A stretch of DNA of 64,000 bases from Pseudomonas versuta (GCF_001294575.1 NZ_CP012676.1:4252001-4316000); one strand, 5' to 3'. Counted from the first letter of the stretch, positions 18,266 through 28,746 are shown. The notes: a model not told the origin generated them from the letters alone. Translations and numbers: made by a program.

Positions 18266-19075
18266 ATGCGTTTTTCGTCGGCACTTGCCCTGCTCTGCTG
18301 CCTGACCGGTGCCGCCCATGCGGCGCCGGCCAGTCCCACCACAACACCGCACAAGGCTTACCTGAGCCTGATCATTGATGACCTTGGGCAAAACCTGCCA
18401 CGCGACCGCCGCGTGCTGGCCTTGCCCGGCCCGGTCACCACCGCCGTGATGCCCGACACCCCGCACGCCGCCGAATTCGCCCGCGAAGCCTACAAGGCCG
18501 GCAAGATCGTCATCCTGCATATGCCCATGGACCCGGCCACCGGCCCGTTTGCCTGGCACCCCGACTTGCCCCTCGACGAGCTGGCAAAGCGTCTCGACGC
18601 CGCCTTCAAGGCCGTGCCCTATACCAGTGGCATCAACAACCACATGGGCAGCCGCATGACCTCACAGCCGCAGGCCATGGCCTGGCTGATGGAGAACCTG
18701 CAGCAGCGGCACAAATTCTTCGTCGACAGCCGAACCAGCGCCCAGACGGTCGCAGCGGCCCACGCACAGAAGATCGGCCTGGCCAGCGTGTCGCGGGATG
18801 TGTTTCTGGATGATGTGCGTACGGAGGAAGCGATTGCCAATCAACTGCAAACGGCGATCAAACTGGCGCGCAAACAAGGGTCGGCAGTGATGATCGGTCA
18901 TCCGTATCCCCAGACCCTCGCCGTGCTGGAACGCGAACTGCCCAAGCTCAAGACCCAGGGCATTGAGTGGATCGATATCAGGCAAATGATCGGCGTGCGC
19001 AGTAACAAGGCCATGTCCGGACACGGCAAGGACGGGGTCTACCGGGCTACCCCCCTGATAATCCGACCCTTGTAG
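18266..19075 (+). CDS. Divergent polysaccharide deacetylase family protein (YibQ-like)
   Basis: Periplasmic protein of the DUF610/YibQ family with a polysaccharide-deacetylase-like NodB barrel; enzymatic activity has not been established. 269 residues with signal peptide (1–20, AHAAP). Motifs: LSLIIDDLGQNLPRDRRVLALPGPVTTAVMPD at the start of the domain, HMPMDP, NNHMGSRMTSQ and MIGHPYPQTL. It begins one base after the ctpA stop, so both are likely co-transcribed. Its stop codon TAG is part of the REP element that follows. Confidence 0.9.
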   Translation: MRFSSALALLCCLTGAAHAAPASPTTTPHKAYLSLIIDDLGQNLPRDRRVLALPGPVTTAVMPDTPHAAEFAREAYKAGKIVILHMPMDPATGPFAWHPDLPLDELAKRLDAAFKAVPYTSGINNHMGSRMTSQPQAMAWLMENLQQRHKFFVDSRTSAQTVAAAHAQKIGLASVSRDVFLDDVRTEEAIANQLQTAIKLARKQGSAVMIGHPYPQTLAVLERELPKLKTQGIEWIDIRQMIGVRSNKAMSGHGKDGVYRATPLIIRPL

Positions 19076-19111
19076 GAGCGAGCTTTACCTTGAAGAGCTC
19101 GCTCCTACAGA
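19071..19111. repeat. Short REP element (type A) overlapping the yibQ-like stop codon
   Basis: Arms TGTAGGAGCGAGCTTT and AAGAGCTCGCTCCTACA with a very short loop; the TAG of the left arm terminates the upstream reading frame. Confidence 0.8.
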
Positions 19112-19126
19112 TAGGTCAGGTCAGGT

Positions 19127-19882
19127 TCAGAGGTATTTGGCGCGGATCTTGTCAACCACACCTTCGGCCCGTAACTGATCCAGCGCCTTCTGTAACCTGG
19201 CGACCACCTCATCCGGCACCTCTTTGTTCAACGCCAGAAAAAGTTCGGCCTGATTGAAGCGCAGCACGGTCTTGAACCCTGAAATCCCTACCTGACGCGC
19301 TAAAAAGCGCCCGGCCGGGTCGCCGGTGGCCCAGAGGTCAATCTGACCGGCCAGCAGCTTTCTGGCGTTGTCCTGATCGCGCAGCACAATGACCGGCGCC
19401 ATTCCTTTCTCTTCCAGGGCCAAGGCGATCGCATCGCCCTTATAGGCGCCCACTTTGTATTGGCGGGCCTGCTCAAGGGAGGTCAGGGTTATCGGGCTAT
19501 TGGCCCGCGCCAACAACACCCAGTCATCCGGGCCGATGGGGCCGACCCATTTGAACAAGGCTTCGCGCTCGGGAATCCGGGCCGTGACGAATACGCCATA
19601 ACCGGGGTTATCCAGGGCAAGGTGATAGATACGCTCCCAGGGAAAGCGCAGGGTCATGCTGTAACCGATATCTGCACGCTTGAAGGTTTCGCGCAGGACA
19701 TCGACGGCAATGCCTTCCAGGTTCTGGTTTTGAGCGAAATTTTTACCGTTCTTCGCCATGTTGTAAGGCGGGAAGTTTTCAGTCAGCAGCACCAGCGAGT
19801 AACGCGAAGTATCAGCTGCAAAAACAGTACTCGTCAGGCACAGGGCAGAACTGGCGAGAACGAGTAAAAAACGTTTAAACAT
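19127..19882 (-). CDS. Periplasmic solute-binding protein (SBP_bac_3 type)
   Basis: 251 residues: signal peptide (1–22, STVFAAD) and a two-lobed binding domain of the polar amino acid type (LLTENFPPYNM, GIAVDVLRETFKRADI, and the C-terminal LQKALDQLRAEGVVDKIRAKYL). There is no ABC permease or ATPase nearby, so it is an orphan; such proteins next to the his genes may serve sensing or another transporter. Start ATG at 19882 is set by the signal peptide; an upstream in-frame ATG at 19933 would add a charged extension. Confidence 0.88.
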   Translation of the reverse strand: MFKRFLLVLASSALCLTSTVFAADTSRYSLVLLTENFPPYNMAKNGKNFAQNQNLEGIAVDVLRETFKRADIGYSMTLRFPWERIYHLALDNPGYGVFVTARIPEREALFKWVGPIGPDDWVLLARANSPITLTSLEQARQYKVGAYKGDAIALALEEKGMAPVIVLRDQDNARKLLAGQIDLWATGDPAGRFLARQVGISGFKTVLRFNQAELFLALNKEVPDEVVARLQKALDQLRAEGVVDKIRAKYL

Positions 19883-19954
19883 GACAGACGACCTAAATCC
19901 ATGGCGTGCCCAAGAGTGCCGTGGGCCCGCCATGCTGTCCAGTAGCCTTTGGGC

Positions 19955-20725
19955 TTAGCGCACCACAATCCCGCGCTCGGCCATGTAGGCCTTGGCCTCT
20001 GGCACGGTGTATTCGCCGAAGTGGAAAATACTCGCCGCCAGTACCGCGCTGGCGTGGCCTTCGAGGATGCCGTCAGCCAGATGCTGCAGGTTGCCGACAC
20101 CGCCCGAAGCGATCACCGGGATGCCCAGCGCATCGCTGATGGCACGGGTCACGCCCAGGTCGAAGCCGCTTTTCATGCCGTCCTGATCCATGCTGGTCAG
20201 CAGGATCTCACCGGCACCCAGACCTTCCATCTTCATTGCCCACTCGACTGCATCGAGCCCGGTCGGCTTGCGCCCGCCGTGGGTGAAGATTTCCCAGCGC
20301 GGGGTTTCGCCCGGCAATGAAACCTTCTTCGCATCAATCGCCACCACGATGCACTGCGAACCAAAATGCTGCGCCGCCTCACCCACAAACTCCGGGTTAA
20401 ACACCGCTGCCGTATTGATCGAGACCTTGTCGGCACCGGCATTGAGCAAGTTGCGAATGTCCTGGATGCAGCGCACGCCACCGCCCACGGTCAGCGGGAT
20501 GAACACCTGGCTGGCCATGCGCTCGACGGTATGCAACGTGGTGTCGCGGCCATCGACGCTGGCGGTGATGTCGAGAAACGTAATCTCGTCGGCACCCTGC
20601 TCGTCATAGCGACGGGCAATTTCCACCGGGTCACCGGCATCGCGAATGTTCTCGAACTTGACGCCCTTGACGACCCGGCCGTTATCCACGTCCAGGCAAG
20701 GGATGATGCGTTTGGCCAGCGCCAT
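19955..20725 (-). CDS. hisF: Imidazole glycerol phosphate synthase, cyclase subunit HisF
   Basis: (Beta-alpha)8 barrel that uses ammonia from HisH to form imidazole glycerol phosphate and AICAR in histidine synthesis. 256 residues, standard. Starts [21 protein letters not shown]; phosphate-binding motifs [10 protein letters not shown] and [11 protein letters not shown] and catalytic Asp11 and Asp130-region (DAKK) are present. Ten bases after hisA in the hisB–hisH–DUF2164–hisA–hisF run. Confidence 0.98.
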   Translation of the reverse strand: MALAKRIIPCLDVDNGRVVKGVKFENIRDAGDPVEIARRYDEQGADEITFLDITASVDGRDTTLHTVERMASQVFIPLTVGGGVRCIQDIRNLLNAGADKVSINTAAVFNPEFVGEAAQHFGSQCIVVAIDAKKVSLPGETPRWEIFTHGGRKPTGLDAVEWAMKMEGLGAGEILLTSMDQDGMKSGFDLGVTRAISDALGIPVIASGGVGNLQHLADGILEGHASAVLAASIFHFGEYTVPEAKAYMAERGIVVR

Positions 20726-20735
20726 GCCGTTCTCC

Positions 20736-21473
20736 TCAGGCCTTGTAGGCGTCGCAGAAGGCTTGCGCCTCAGCTACATCCAGGGTGCCTTCGTAAATCG
20801 CACGGCCGGTGATGGCGCCGACGATACCGGGCGCTTTGGCGTCCATCAGGGCTTTGATATCGCCCAGATTGTGGATGCCGCCCGAAGCGATCACAGGAAT
20901 GCTGGTGGCTGCTGCCAGTGCCGCGGTGTAGCTCACGTTGCAGCCCTGCATCATGCCGTCTTTGGCAATGTCGGTATAAACGATGGCCGATACGCCGTCA
21001 GCCTCAAAACGCTTGGCCAGGTCGATCACCTGAATGGTGCTCACTTCAGCCCAGCCGTCAGTTGCGACGAAGCCGTCCTTGGCGTCCATGCCGACAATGA
21101 TTTTGCCGGGGAAGGCGCGGCAGGCTTCAGCCACGAACTCAGGGTTCTTCACCGCTTTGGTGCCCAGAATCACGTAGCTGACGCCAGCCTTGACGTAATG
21201 CTCGATGGTTTCCAGCGAACGGATGCCGCCACCGATCTGGATCGGCAACTGCGGGTAACGCCTGGCGATGGCAGTCACCACCTCGCCATTGACCGGCATG
21301 CCTTCGAAGGCGCCGTTCAGGTCAACCAGGTGCAGGCGGCGGCAACCGCCCTCTACCCATTTGGCGGCCATGCTCACCGGGTCATCGGAGAACACGGTGG
21401 AGTCTTCCATACGGCCCTGGCGCAGACGTACACAGGCACCGTCTTTAAGATCGATAGCGGGGATAATCAGCAT
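20736..21473 (-). CDS. hisA: Phosphoribosylformimino-AICAR ribotide isomerase HisA
   Basis: Amadori isomerase of histidine synthesis, homologous barrel to HisF. 245 residues. [17 protein letters not shown] at the start with catalytic Asp8, and Asp-containing [13 protein letters not shown] near residue 129; phosphate loops GGGIRSLE and [10 protein letters not shown]. The ATG at 21473 is the family start; a GC-rich five-codon upstream extension is rejected. Confidence 0.98.
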   Translation of the reverse strand: MLIIPAIDLKDGACVRLRQGRMEDSTVFSDDPVSMAAKWVEGGCRRLHLVDLNGAFEGMPVNGEVVTAIARRYPQLPIQIGGGIRSLETIEHYVKAGVSYVILGTKAVKNPEFVAEACRAFPGKIIVGMDAKDGFVATDGWAEVSTIQVIDLAKRFEADGVSAIVYTDIAKDGMMQGCNVSYTAALAAATSIPVIASGGIHNLGDIKALMDAKAPGIVGAITGRAIYEGTLDVAEAQAFCDAYKA

Positions 21474-21512
21474 CTGGCAAACCTTCAAATTCGGGAGTCA
21501 GTGACTCGCAAG

Positions 21513-21770
21513 TCAGTTCTTTTCGAGCGCCCACAGGTCGCTTTCGATGCTCTCGAACCTCTCTTTGAGGTGCGTCTGCACATCGAAAATCGCGCGATTG
21601 TAGTAATGCGGCGCGATTTCGCGGGTGAACAGCTCAAGGATTTCAGCCGCTTCGAATGAACCCAGGTCCAGTTCGAAGCGGTCTTGCATAAAGCGTTTGA
21701 TCTTGCTGTTGGCTTCGTTCTCTTGCTCGGGGGTGAGCGTGAGAATCGGCGGCTTCTTACGAGGCGCCAT
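21513..21770 (-). CDS. DUF2164 family protein
   Basis: 85-residue cytoplasmic protein of unknown function. Features: basic start (MAPRKKPP), then a helical domain with EQENEANSKIKRFMQDRFELDLGSFEAAEILELFTREIAPHYYNRAI, matching DUF2164 (PF09932). It is inserted between hisH and hisA: its start overlaps the last base of hisH, and 39 bases separate it from hisA. That position is conserved in Pseudomonas, suggesting co-transcription with the his genes, but no histidine-related role is known. Confidence 0.88.
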   Translation of the reverse strand: MAPRKKPPILTLTPEQENEANSKIKRFMQDRFELDLGSFEAAEILELFTREIAPHYYNRAIFDVQTHLKERFESIESDLWALEKN

Positions 21771-22408
21771 TACCAGCGCCCGTCCCAGGCCATGAAGTTT
21801 TCCAGCAGTTGCAAGCCGTGGGTATGGCTCTTCTCTGGATGGAACTGCACCGCAAAACGCGAACCGTCAGCCAGCGCGGCTGCAAAGTCGACGCCATAGT
21901 GCCCGCCACCGACCACCTGGCGAGGATTACCCGCCGCAATGTAGTAGCTGTGGACAAAATAGAAGCGCGCCATATCGGGAATGCCATGCCACATAGGGTG
22001 ATCGACCCTTTGCTGCACCTCGTTCCAGCCCATGTGCGGCACCTTGAGGTGCTCGCCGTCTTCGTGCAGATCCTTGCCGAAAAATTTCACCTGACCGGGG
22101 AACAGGCCGATGCAATCAACGCCACCGTTCTCTTCACTGCTATCGAGCATGGCTTGCATGCCGACGCAAATCCCGAGAAAAGGACGGTCCTGACTGACTT
22201 CACGCACCAGCGAATCAAACCCCAGACGACGGATCTCGGCCATGCAATCGCGAATGGCGCCCACACCGGGGAACACCACGCGGTCAGCTTCGCGAATCAC
22301 ATTGGCATCGCTGGTAATCACTACCTGCCCGGCGCCAACGTGCTCCAGCGCCTTGGCCACCGAGTGCAAGTTACCCATGCCGTAATCGATAACCGCCACT
22401 GTCTGCAT
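21770..22408 (-). CDS. hisH: Imidazole glycerol phosphate synthase, glutaminase subunit HisH
   Basis: Class I glutamine amidotransferase that supplies ammonia to HisF. 212 residues. Catalytic triad visible: Cys81 in FLGICVGMQ, His190 and Glu192 in FHPEKSH; N-terminal [16 protein letters not shown]. The stop codon shares a base with the DUF2164 start and its start shares a base with the hisB stop, so the three genes are tightly coupled. Confidence 0.97.
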   Translation of the reverse strand: MQTVAVIDYGMGNLHSVAKALEHVGAGQVVITSDANVIREADRVVFPGVGAIRDCMAEIRRLGFDSLVREVSQDRPFLGICVGMQAMLDSSEENGGVDCIGLFPGQVKFFGKDLHEDGEHLKVPHMGWNEVQQRVDHPMWHGIPDMARFYFVHSYYIAAGNPRQVVGGGHYGVDFAAALADGSRFAVQFHPEKSHTHGLQLLENFMAWDGRW

Positions 22409-23001
22409 CAGAGCACGCCCTTGGTCGATGGCATTTGCCCTGCCATACGCTCGTCCAGCGCAACGGCCATGCGCAGCGCGCGGCCGAATGCCTTGAACAC
22501 GGTTTCGATCTGGTGGTGGGTGTTGGTGCCGCGCAGGTTGTCGATGTGCAGGCTGACATTGGCGTGGTTCACGAAGCCCTGGAAGAACTCCTGAAACAGA
22601 TCGACGTCGAAGCCGCCCACGGTGGCGCGGGTATACGGCACATGCATTTGCAGGCCCGGACGGCCCGAAAAGTCGATGACGACGCGCGACAGCGCTTCGT
22701 CCAGCGGCACGTAGGCGTGACCGTAACGGGTCATGCCTTTTTTATCGCCGACTGCCTGGCTGAAGGCTTTACCCAGGGTAATGCCAACATCCTCGACGGT
22801 ATGGTGATCGTCGATATGCAGGTCGCCTTTGCACTCGATGTCCAGGTCGATCAGCCCGTGTCGGGCGATCTGGTCGAGCATGTGCTCAAGAAAAGGAACG
22901 CCGATATCAAATCGGGCCTTACCGGTACCATCCAAGTTGATCGAGGCTTTAATCTGGGTTTCCAGAGTATCGCGCTCGACTGACGCCTTACGTTCGGCCA
23001 T
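22408..23001 (-). CDS. hisB: Imidazoleglycerol-phosphate dehydratase HisB
   Basis: Manganese enzyme that dehydrates IGP to imidazole acetol phosphate. 197 residues, the monofunctional form without a phosphatase domain. Two metal-binding repeats: [13 protein letters not shown] with [15 protein letters not shown], and [31 protein letters not shown] at 23001 has GGAG about 9 bases upstream; a GTG immediately before it is also in frame. First gene of the his run here. Confidence 0.97.
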   Translation of the reverse strand: MAERKASVERDTLETQIKASINLDGTGKARFDIGVPFLEHMLDQIARHGLIDLDIECKGDLHIDDHHTVEDVGITLGKAFSQAVGDKKGMTRYGHAYVPLDEALSRVVIDFSGRPGLQMHVPYTRATVGGFDVDLFQEFFQGFVNHANVSLHIDNLRGTNTHHQIETVFKAFGRALRMAVALDERMAGQMPSTKGVL

Positions 23002-23104
23002 CACCAGCTCCGCAAAATCATTGGGCGAAAAAGGTGGCCATTATAGGCACGGGTCAGGCAAACAGAAACATGGAAGGGGATATGACTGACGGACTGAGTC
23101 ATTC

Positions 23105-23163
23105 GGTAGGAGCGAGCGTGCTCGCGAGCCCTTTAAAAGCTCGCCAGCACGCTCGCTCCTGCG
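23105..23163. repeat. REP element (type A)
   Basis: Arms GGTAGGAGCGAGCGTGCTCG and AGCACGCTCGCTCCTGC between the OFA transporter gene end and hisB. Confidence 0.8.
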
Positions 23164-23178
23164 GGTCAGGCATCGGTA

Positions 23179-24840
23179 TTAATGAAACAACACTGCCGTC
23201 TTCTGCACTGTCACCCACACACCCCACAGCAGCGGAATGCCCACTGCCAGCCAGGCTGCGATGACCAGGGGCAGACTGCCGGAGGCCGCTTTCCATTCCA
23301 GCGAGGTGCTGGCATCGGCGCCTTTGTCGTGACCCAGCGCCTGTTCAGCCGCCAGTTGCGCGTCAGTCATGAAGTACTTGTCATCCACCGGGCGTACCAG
23401 CAAGTTGCAGATAAAGCCCAGCACCAGCAGGCCGGCCAGGATATACAAGGTGATGTCATAGGCCGCCGCACGCTCGACCCCGATGCTGAGCTGATACTCA
23501 CGCAGATAGTTGACCAGCACCGGCCCAAGCACACCCGCGGCCGCCCAGGCAGTCAGCAGTCGACCATGAATCGCACCCACCATTTGCGTACCGAACAGAT
23601 CCGCCAGGTAAGCCGGAACCGTGGCAAAGCCGCCGCCGTACATCGACAGGATGATGCAGAACGCAGCCACAAACAGCGACACGTTGCCCAAATGACCCAA
23701 GTTCGGAATCATCGCGTACAACGCAAAACCCAGGGCGAAGAACACGAAGTAGGTGTTTTTACGCCCCAGGTAGTCGGAGAACGACGCCCAGAAAAAACGC
23801 CCGCCAATGTTGAACAGGCTCAGCAGACCGGTAAAACCGGCCGCAATCGCCGCGATTTGGGCCAACTGCGCCGCATCCAGCTGGCTGAATGTCAGGTCAT
23901 TGCCCAGCAATTTGCCCGCGAACACTTCCTGCAACAGCGGTGAGGCCATCCCCAGAATGCCGATACCGGCCGACACGTTCAGGCACAACACCAGCCACAC
24001 CAGCGCAAACTGCGGGGTTTTCCAGGCAACGCTCACGTGTACATGGCGCTGGGTAATCATCGCATTGGCGGCTTTCTTCGCCGGCGGGGTCCAGCCCTCA
24101 GGCTTCCAGCCGGTAGGCGGAACGCGATACGACAACGCGCCACCAATCATGAACACGAAGTAAATCGCCGCCATCACCACAAAGCTCTGCCACACGCCCA
24201 CGCCATCGGGGCCGGCGAAATGGCCCATCAACGCAGCTGCCAGCGGCGCACCCACCATGGCGCCACCGCCGAAGCCCATGATCGCCATACCGGTCGCCAT
24301 GCCGCGCTTGTCCGGGAACCACTTGATCAACGTCGAGACCGGCGATATATAGCCCAGGCCCAGGCCTATACCGCCAATCACCCCCGAACCCAACCACATC
24401 AGCCAGATCTGGTGGGTATAAATGCCCAATGCTGAAACCAGCAGGCCACCACACCAGCACAGTGCCGAGACCACACCGGCCTTGCGCGGCCCGGCATGCT
24501 CAAGCCAGCCGCCCCACACGGCTGCCGAGCAACCGAGGAAGATGAAAAACAGGGTGTAGATCCAGCCGAGCATGGATATCGGCCAGTCACATTGCGACGA
24601 GAACACCTGCGCGATGAAGCTCATGTCCGGCGCACAAGCCACTGGCGCGGTGACGCCCAGGGCTTTGGACAGAGGCAGCCAGAACACGGAAAAACCGTAG
24701 GCCATGCCAATACACAAGTGAATGGCCAGTGCGGCCGGCGGAACCAGCCAGCGGTTGAAACCGGGCCTGGCGATGATGCGCTCCTTTGACAAGAACCCGG
24801 GCTGTGAGGCAAGACTGCCCGCAGCGGTGCTGTTATTCAT
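23179..24840 (-). CDS. OFA-family MFS transporter (oxalate/formate antiporter type)
   Basis: Inner-membrane secondary transporter, 553 residues, of the oxalate:formate antiporter branch of the MFS that also includes YhjX (pyruvate). Twelve or more membrane segments; typical MFS loop WFPDKRGMATGMAIMGFGGGAM near residue 180 and GRFFWASFSDYLGRKNTYF near 335. The protein is longer than the 400-odd residues of simple members, having an extended first periplasmic loop and a C-terminal cytoplasmic stretch (DAQLAAEQALGHDKGA) followed by a last membrane segment, a version common in Pseudomonas. Substrate is probably a small carboxylate but cannot be assigned. Start MNNSTAAGSLASQPG at 24840. Confidence 0.88.
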   Translation of the reverse strand: MNNSTAAGSLASQPGFLSKERIIARPGFNRWLVPPAALAIHLCIGMAYGFSVFWLPLSKALGVTAPVACAPDMSFIAQVFSSQCDWPISMLGWIYTLFFIFLGCSAAVWGGWLEHAGPRKAGVVSALCWCGGLLVSALGIYTHQIWLMWLGSGVIGGIGLGLGYISPVSTLIKWFPDKRGMATGMAIMGFGGGAMVGAPLAAALMGHFAGPDGVGVWQSFVVMAAIYFVFMIGGALSYRVPPTGWKPEGWTPPAKKAANAMITQRHVHVSVAWKTPQFALVWLVLCLNVSAGIGILGMASPLLQEVFAGKLLGNDLTFSQLDAAQLAQIAAIAAGFTGLLSLFNIGGRFFWASFSDYLGRKNTYFVFFALGFALYAMIPNLGHLGNVSLFVAAFCIILSMYGGGFATVPAYLADLFGTQMVGAIHGRLLTAWAAAGVLGPVLVNYLREYQLSIGVERAAAYDITLYILAGLLVLGFICNLLVRPVDDKYFMTDAQLAAEQALGHDKGADASTSLEWKAASGSLPLVIAAWLAVGIPLLWGVWVTVQKTAVLFH

Positions 24841-25134
24841 TGTTGTTTCCCCCATGGATGAAGTGATCCCCGGGCACGCTAAACCCCCGACTTTGGCACC
24901 TTGCGGCACGAGTCATTTTTGTAGGATTTATTTCGAGGCGCGACAAAGCGCCGCAGAAGGCCCGAAAAACTGCCGAAGATTACCACTTGAACACAGGAAA
25001 ATGCCCACGCTGATTCGGTGTTTGATAGCCAGACTGATCCGCCACTATCCACCCCACAGTCGGCCTGCCCGTGACGCTATACTCTGCGACCAACTTTAAA
25101 ATTTCCCTTCACTCAGACTTACAAGGACTCGCCC

Positions 25135-27348
25135 ATGAAAGCGTTCGGCAAAATCCTGGGTCTGGTGCTTCTCGGATTGTTGCTGATCATCGTGGCTCTG
25201 GGCTTTGCTCTGAGCCATCTGTTCGATCCCAACGACTATAAAGACGAGATCCGCCAGATAGCCCGCGACAAAGCCCACATTGAGCTCACGCTCAATGGCG
25301 ACATTGGCTGGAGCCTCTTCCCCTGGCTCGGACTGGAACTGCACGACGCCAGCGTCGCAACCCTGGCGGCACCGAACCAGCCCTTTGCCGATCTGCAAAT
25401 GCTGGGCCTGTCAGTACGCGTACTGCCCCTGCTGCGCAAAGAAGTGCAGATGAGCGATGTACGGGTCGAAGGCCTGAACCTGCGCCTGACCCGCGACAAG
25501 GACGGCCACGGCAATTGGCAGGACATCGGCCAACCGGCACCTGCCACCGCCAGTACCGATGCCGGCAGCGCCAGCACCGAAACCGCAAACAAGCCGGACA
25601 GCGTCAGCCAGCCACTCAAGCTGGACATCGACAGCCTGACCGTGAATAACGCGCGGGTTGAGTACAACGACGAGCGGAACGGCCAGCAGTTCAGCGCCGA
25701 AAGCATCCAGCTGAGCACCGGCCCGATTCACGAAGCGACCAGCACCCCGGTCAAACTGACTGCGTTCCTGGGCACCAACAAGCCAGTGATGCGGGTCAAA
25801 ACCGAAGTCGACGGCAAGCTGCGCTTTGACCGCGTACTCAAGCGCTATCAGTTTGAAGACATGAAAATGGTAGGCGAGGCCTCTGGCGAACCGCTGCAGG
25901 GCAAAACCATGACCTACGCAGTTCAAGGGCAGATACTGGTAGATCTTGCAGCCAACGTCGCCGAATGGAGCGGCCTGAAGGTATCAGCCAACCAGCTGCG
26001 CGCCCTGGGTGAACTCAAGGCCAGCAACCTGGACAGCACGCCACAGATCAGCGGCGGCCTGTCGATTGCCCAGCTCAATCTGGCCACCTTCCTCGACAGC
26101 ATCGGCCACACCCTGCCCCAGATGGCACCGGGCAGCCTGAGCAAAGTCGAACTGGTCAGCCGCCTGTCCGGCAGCCCCACCAGCCTGGCCTTCGACGAAC
26201 TCAATCTGAAAGTCGATGACAGCACCTTTACCGGCCGTATCGCCATTGACGACTTCGCCAGACAAGCCCTGCGTGTGCAGCTCAAAGGCGACACGTTCGA
26301 CGCCGATCGCTACCTGCCGCCTAAATCGGCCGCAGCCAACAGCGCTGCAGCCGCGCGCAAAACCGAAGTTCAAGGCAGCGAAGCAGGCGCATTGGCAGCA
26401 TCAGGCGATACGCCATTGCCAGAGGCACCGACCAAGAGCGGCTGGAGCACGACCAAGATCATTCCCGTGACTCGCCTCAAGGCGCTGGACCTGGAGGCCG
26501 ACCTCAGTTTTGGCCAACTCACCCTGACCCGGCTGCCGATCCAGAATGCAGCGCTCAAGGTCAGCAGCAAAGACGGCCTGCTGACCCTGCAAAACCTCAG
26601 CGGCAACCTCTACAAAGGCACGTTTGCCGCCAACGGCAGCCTCGATGTACGGCCCATGCTGCCACTGGCCAACCTGCAAACCCGGATCAACAACGTGCCG
26701 GTCGAAAAAATCCTCCAGAGCCAGGGGCAAAAACCGCCTGTAACCGGCCTGCTGACCCTCAACAGCAATGTCACAGGCAGCGGCAACAGCCAGAGCGCGC
26801 TGATTCAAAGCCTTAACGGCACGGCAAACTTTGTGCTCAACGACGGCGTGCTGCTGAACGCCAACCTTGAACAACAGCTGTGCAAAGGCATCTCTGTGCT
26901 TAACCGCAAAACCCTGAGCGGCACACCACCGGGCAAAGACACTCCGTTCAAGGAGCTCAAGGGCAGCCTGGTGTTCCGTAATGGCGTGGCCAGCAACCCG
27001 GACATGATCGTGCGCATTCCCGGCATGAGCGTAAAAGGCGATGGCGACATCGACCTGCGCGTACTGGGCATGGATTACCGCATCGGCATCATCATTGAAG
27101 GCGACACCCGCGCCATGCCGGACCCGGCGTGCCAGGTCGGCAAAAACTTCGTCGGTATCGAGCTGCCATTGCGCTGTCGCGGTCCGCTGGAGCTGGGCGC
27201 CAAGGCCTGCCGCCTGGACAAGGAAGGGCTGGGCAAAGTCGCTGCCAAAGTGGCGGGCAATAAAATCAGCGAGAAGCTTGAAGAGAAACTCGGTGACAAG
27301 GTCAGCCCGGAACTCAAAAATGCCCTCAAGGGGCTGTTTAGCCGATGA
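25135..27348 (+). CDS. asmA: AsmA family protein
   Basis: 737-residue protein with one N-terminal membrane anchor (residues 5–28) and a long periplasmic domain of repeated beta-strands, with AsmA N- and C-terminal modules (LLLIIVALGFALSHLFDPNDYKDEI; LKDGRL-like LNDGVLLNANLEQQLCKGI; FKELKGSLVFRNGVASN). AsmA-like proteins are thought to bridge the membranes and move phospholipid to the outer membrane. Low-complexity Ala/Thr/Ser stretch around residues 135–160. Its stop overlaps the mutY start by 4 bases. Confidence 0.92.
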   Translation: MKAFGKILGLVLLGLLLIIVALGFALSHLFDPNDYKDEIRQIARDKAHIELTLNGDIGWSLFPWLGLELHDASVATLAAPNQPFADLQMLGLSVRVLPLLRKEVQMSDVRVEGLNLRLTRDKDGHGNWQDIGQPAPATASTDAGSASTETANKPDSVSQPLKLDIDSLTVNNARVEYNDERNGQQFSAESIQLSTGPIHEATSTPVKLTAFLGTNKPVMRVKTEVDGKLRFDRVLKRYQFEDMKMVGEASGEPLQGKTMTYAVQGQILVDLAANVAEWSGLKVSANQLRALGELKASNLDSTPQISGGLSIAQLNLATFLDSIGHTLPQMAPGSLSKVELVSRLSGSPTSLAFDELNLKVDDSTFTGRIAIDDFARQALRVQLKGDTFDADRYLPPKSAAANSAAAARKTEVQGSEAGALAASGDTPLPEAPTKSGWSTTKIIPVTRLKALDLEADLSFGQLTLTRLPIQNAALKVSSKDGLLTLQNLSGNLYKGTFAANGSLDVRPMLPLANLQTRINNVPVEKILQSQGQKPPVTGLLTLNSNVTGSGNSQSALIQSLNGTANFVLNDGVLLNANLEQQLCKGISVLNRKTLSGTPPGKDTPFKELKGSLVFRNGVASNPDMIVRIPGMSVKGDGDIDLRVLGMDYRIGIIIEGDTRAMPDPACQVGKNFVGIELPLRCRGPLELGAKACRLDKEGLGKVAAKVAGNKISEKLEEKLGDKVSPELKNALKGLFSR

Positions 27349-28412
27349 AAGACGAGCAATTTTCTGTGGCGGTACTGGACTGGTATGACCGCCACGGCCG
27401 CCACGATTTGCCCTGGCAACAGGGCATCACCCCATACCGGGTATGGGTCTCGGAAATCATGTTGCAGCAGACCCAGGTCAGCACCGTGCTCAACTACTTC
27501 GACCGGTTTATGGCCTCGCTGCCAACAGTCCAAGCCCTGGCCGCCGCCCCCGAAGACGAAGTGCTGCACCTGTGGACCGGGCTGGGCTACTACACCCGCG
27601 CGCGCAACTTGCAGAAGACCGCAAAAATCGTCGTCGCTGAATATGGTGGTGAATTTCCGCGGGATGTCGAAAAACTGGTGGAACTGCCCGGCATTGGCCT
27701 GTCCACTGCAGGTGCGATCGCCAGCTTGAGCATGGGCCTGCGCGCCCCGATCCTCGACGGTAACGTCAAGCGGGTGCTGGCGCGCTATACGGCGCAAGAG
27801 GGGTACCCCGGCGAGCCCAAGGTCGCCAAACAGCTGTGGGCCACCGCAGAACGCCTGACGCCCCGGGACCGGGTCAACGCCTATACCCAGGCGATGATGG
27901 ACATGGGCGCCACGCTTTGCACCCGCAGCAAGCCCAGTTGCCTGCTGTGCCCGCTTGAAAGCGGCTGCCAAGCGCACTTGCTGGGCCTGGAGACACGCTA
28001 CCCGATCCCCAAGCCGCGCAAGACCATCCCGCAAAAACGTACCCTGATGCCGATGCTGGCGAACGCCGAGGGCGCGATCCTGCTTTACCGTCGCCCGTCT
28101 ACCGGCCTGTGGGGCGGGCTCTGGAGCCTGCCCGAGCTGGATGACCTCAAAGACATCGAGCATCTGGCATTGCAGCACGCCCTGAAGCTGGGCCAGCAAC
28201 ACGAACTGCCCGGCCTGACCCACACGTTTAGCCATTTCCAGCTGGCCATCGAACCCTGGCTGGTCCACGTCGAAGAGTCCGGCCATCACATGGCCGAGGC
28301 TGACTGGCTCTGGTATAACCTCGCCACCCCGCCGCGCCTGGGCCTTGCTGCCCCGGTCAAGAAGCTGCTCAAACGCGCAGCCGAGCTATTGAATCCAGGA
28401 GAGTCGTCATGA
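27345..28412 (+). CDS. mutY: A/G-specific adenine DNA glycosylase MutY
   Basis: Removes adenine mispaired with 8-oxoguanine. 355 residues. Helix-hairpin-helix with [12 protein letters not shown] near 114–125, catalytic Glu37 ([10 protein letters not shown]) and Asp138 ([11 protein letters not shown]), 4Fe-4S cysteines 192, 199, 202 and 208 in the C-x6-C-x2-C-x5-C pattern, and the C-terminal Nudix-like 8-oxoG recognition domain (about 235–350). It overlaps asmA and yggX by 4 bases each, so the three are coupled. Confidence 0.97.
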   Translation: MKDEQFSVAVLDWYDRHGRHDLPWQQGITPYRVWVSEIMLQQTQVSTVLNYFDRFMASLPTVQALAAAPEDEVLHLWTGLGYYTRARNLQKTAKIVVAEYGGEFPRDVEKLVELPGIGLSTAGAIASLSMGLRAPILDGNVKRVLARYTAQEGYPGEPKVAKQLWATAERLTPRDRVNAYTQAMMDMGATLCTRSKPSCLLCPLESGCQAHLLGLETRYPIPKPRKTIPQKRTLMPMLANAEGAILLYRRPSTGLWGGLWSLPELDDLKDIEHLALQHALKLGQQHELPGLTHTFSHFQLAIEPWLVHVEESGHHMAEADWLWYNLATPPRLGLAAPVKKLLKRAAELLNPGESS

Positions 28413-28681
28413 CCCGCACCATCATCTGCCGCAAGTACAAAGAAGAATTGCCCGCCCTTGAGCGCGCTCCGTTCCCGGGCGCCAAAGGTCAGGACATTTT
28501 TGATCACGTCTCGGCCAAAGCATGGGCAGACTGGCAAAAACACCAAACGCTGCTCATCAACGAGAAGCGTTTGAACATGATGAACGCCGAAGACCGAAAA
28601 TATTTGCAGGGCGAAATGGATAAGTTCTTCAGCGGAGAGGAATACGCACAAGCTGAAGGCTATGTTCCGCCAACCGAATAA
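28409..28681 (+). CDS. yggX: Probable Fe(2+)-trafficking / oxidative damage protection protein YggX
   Basis: 90-residue cytoplasmic protein that protects iron-sulfur enzymes from oxidation and may carry Fe(II). Conserved start [24 protein letters not shown] with the single key cysteine Cys7, then [26 protein letters not shown] 8 bases before the ATG; overlaps mutY, the usual neighbour. Confidence 0.96.
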   Translation: MTRTIICRKYKEELPALERAPFPGAKGQDIFDHVSAKAWADWQKHQTLLINEKRLNMMNAEDRKYLQGEMDKFFSGEEYAQAEGYVPPTE

Positions 28682-28746
28682 CCCCCGGTTTTATTGGGTT
28701 TGGCCCGTAAGCGACGGTAATAGTTAAATATTTTTCAAAAAAGTGT

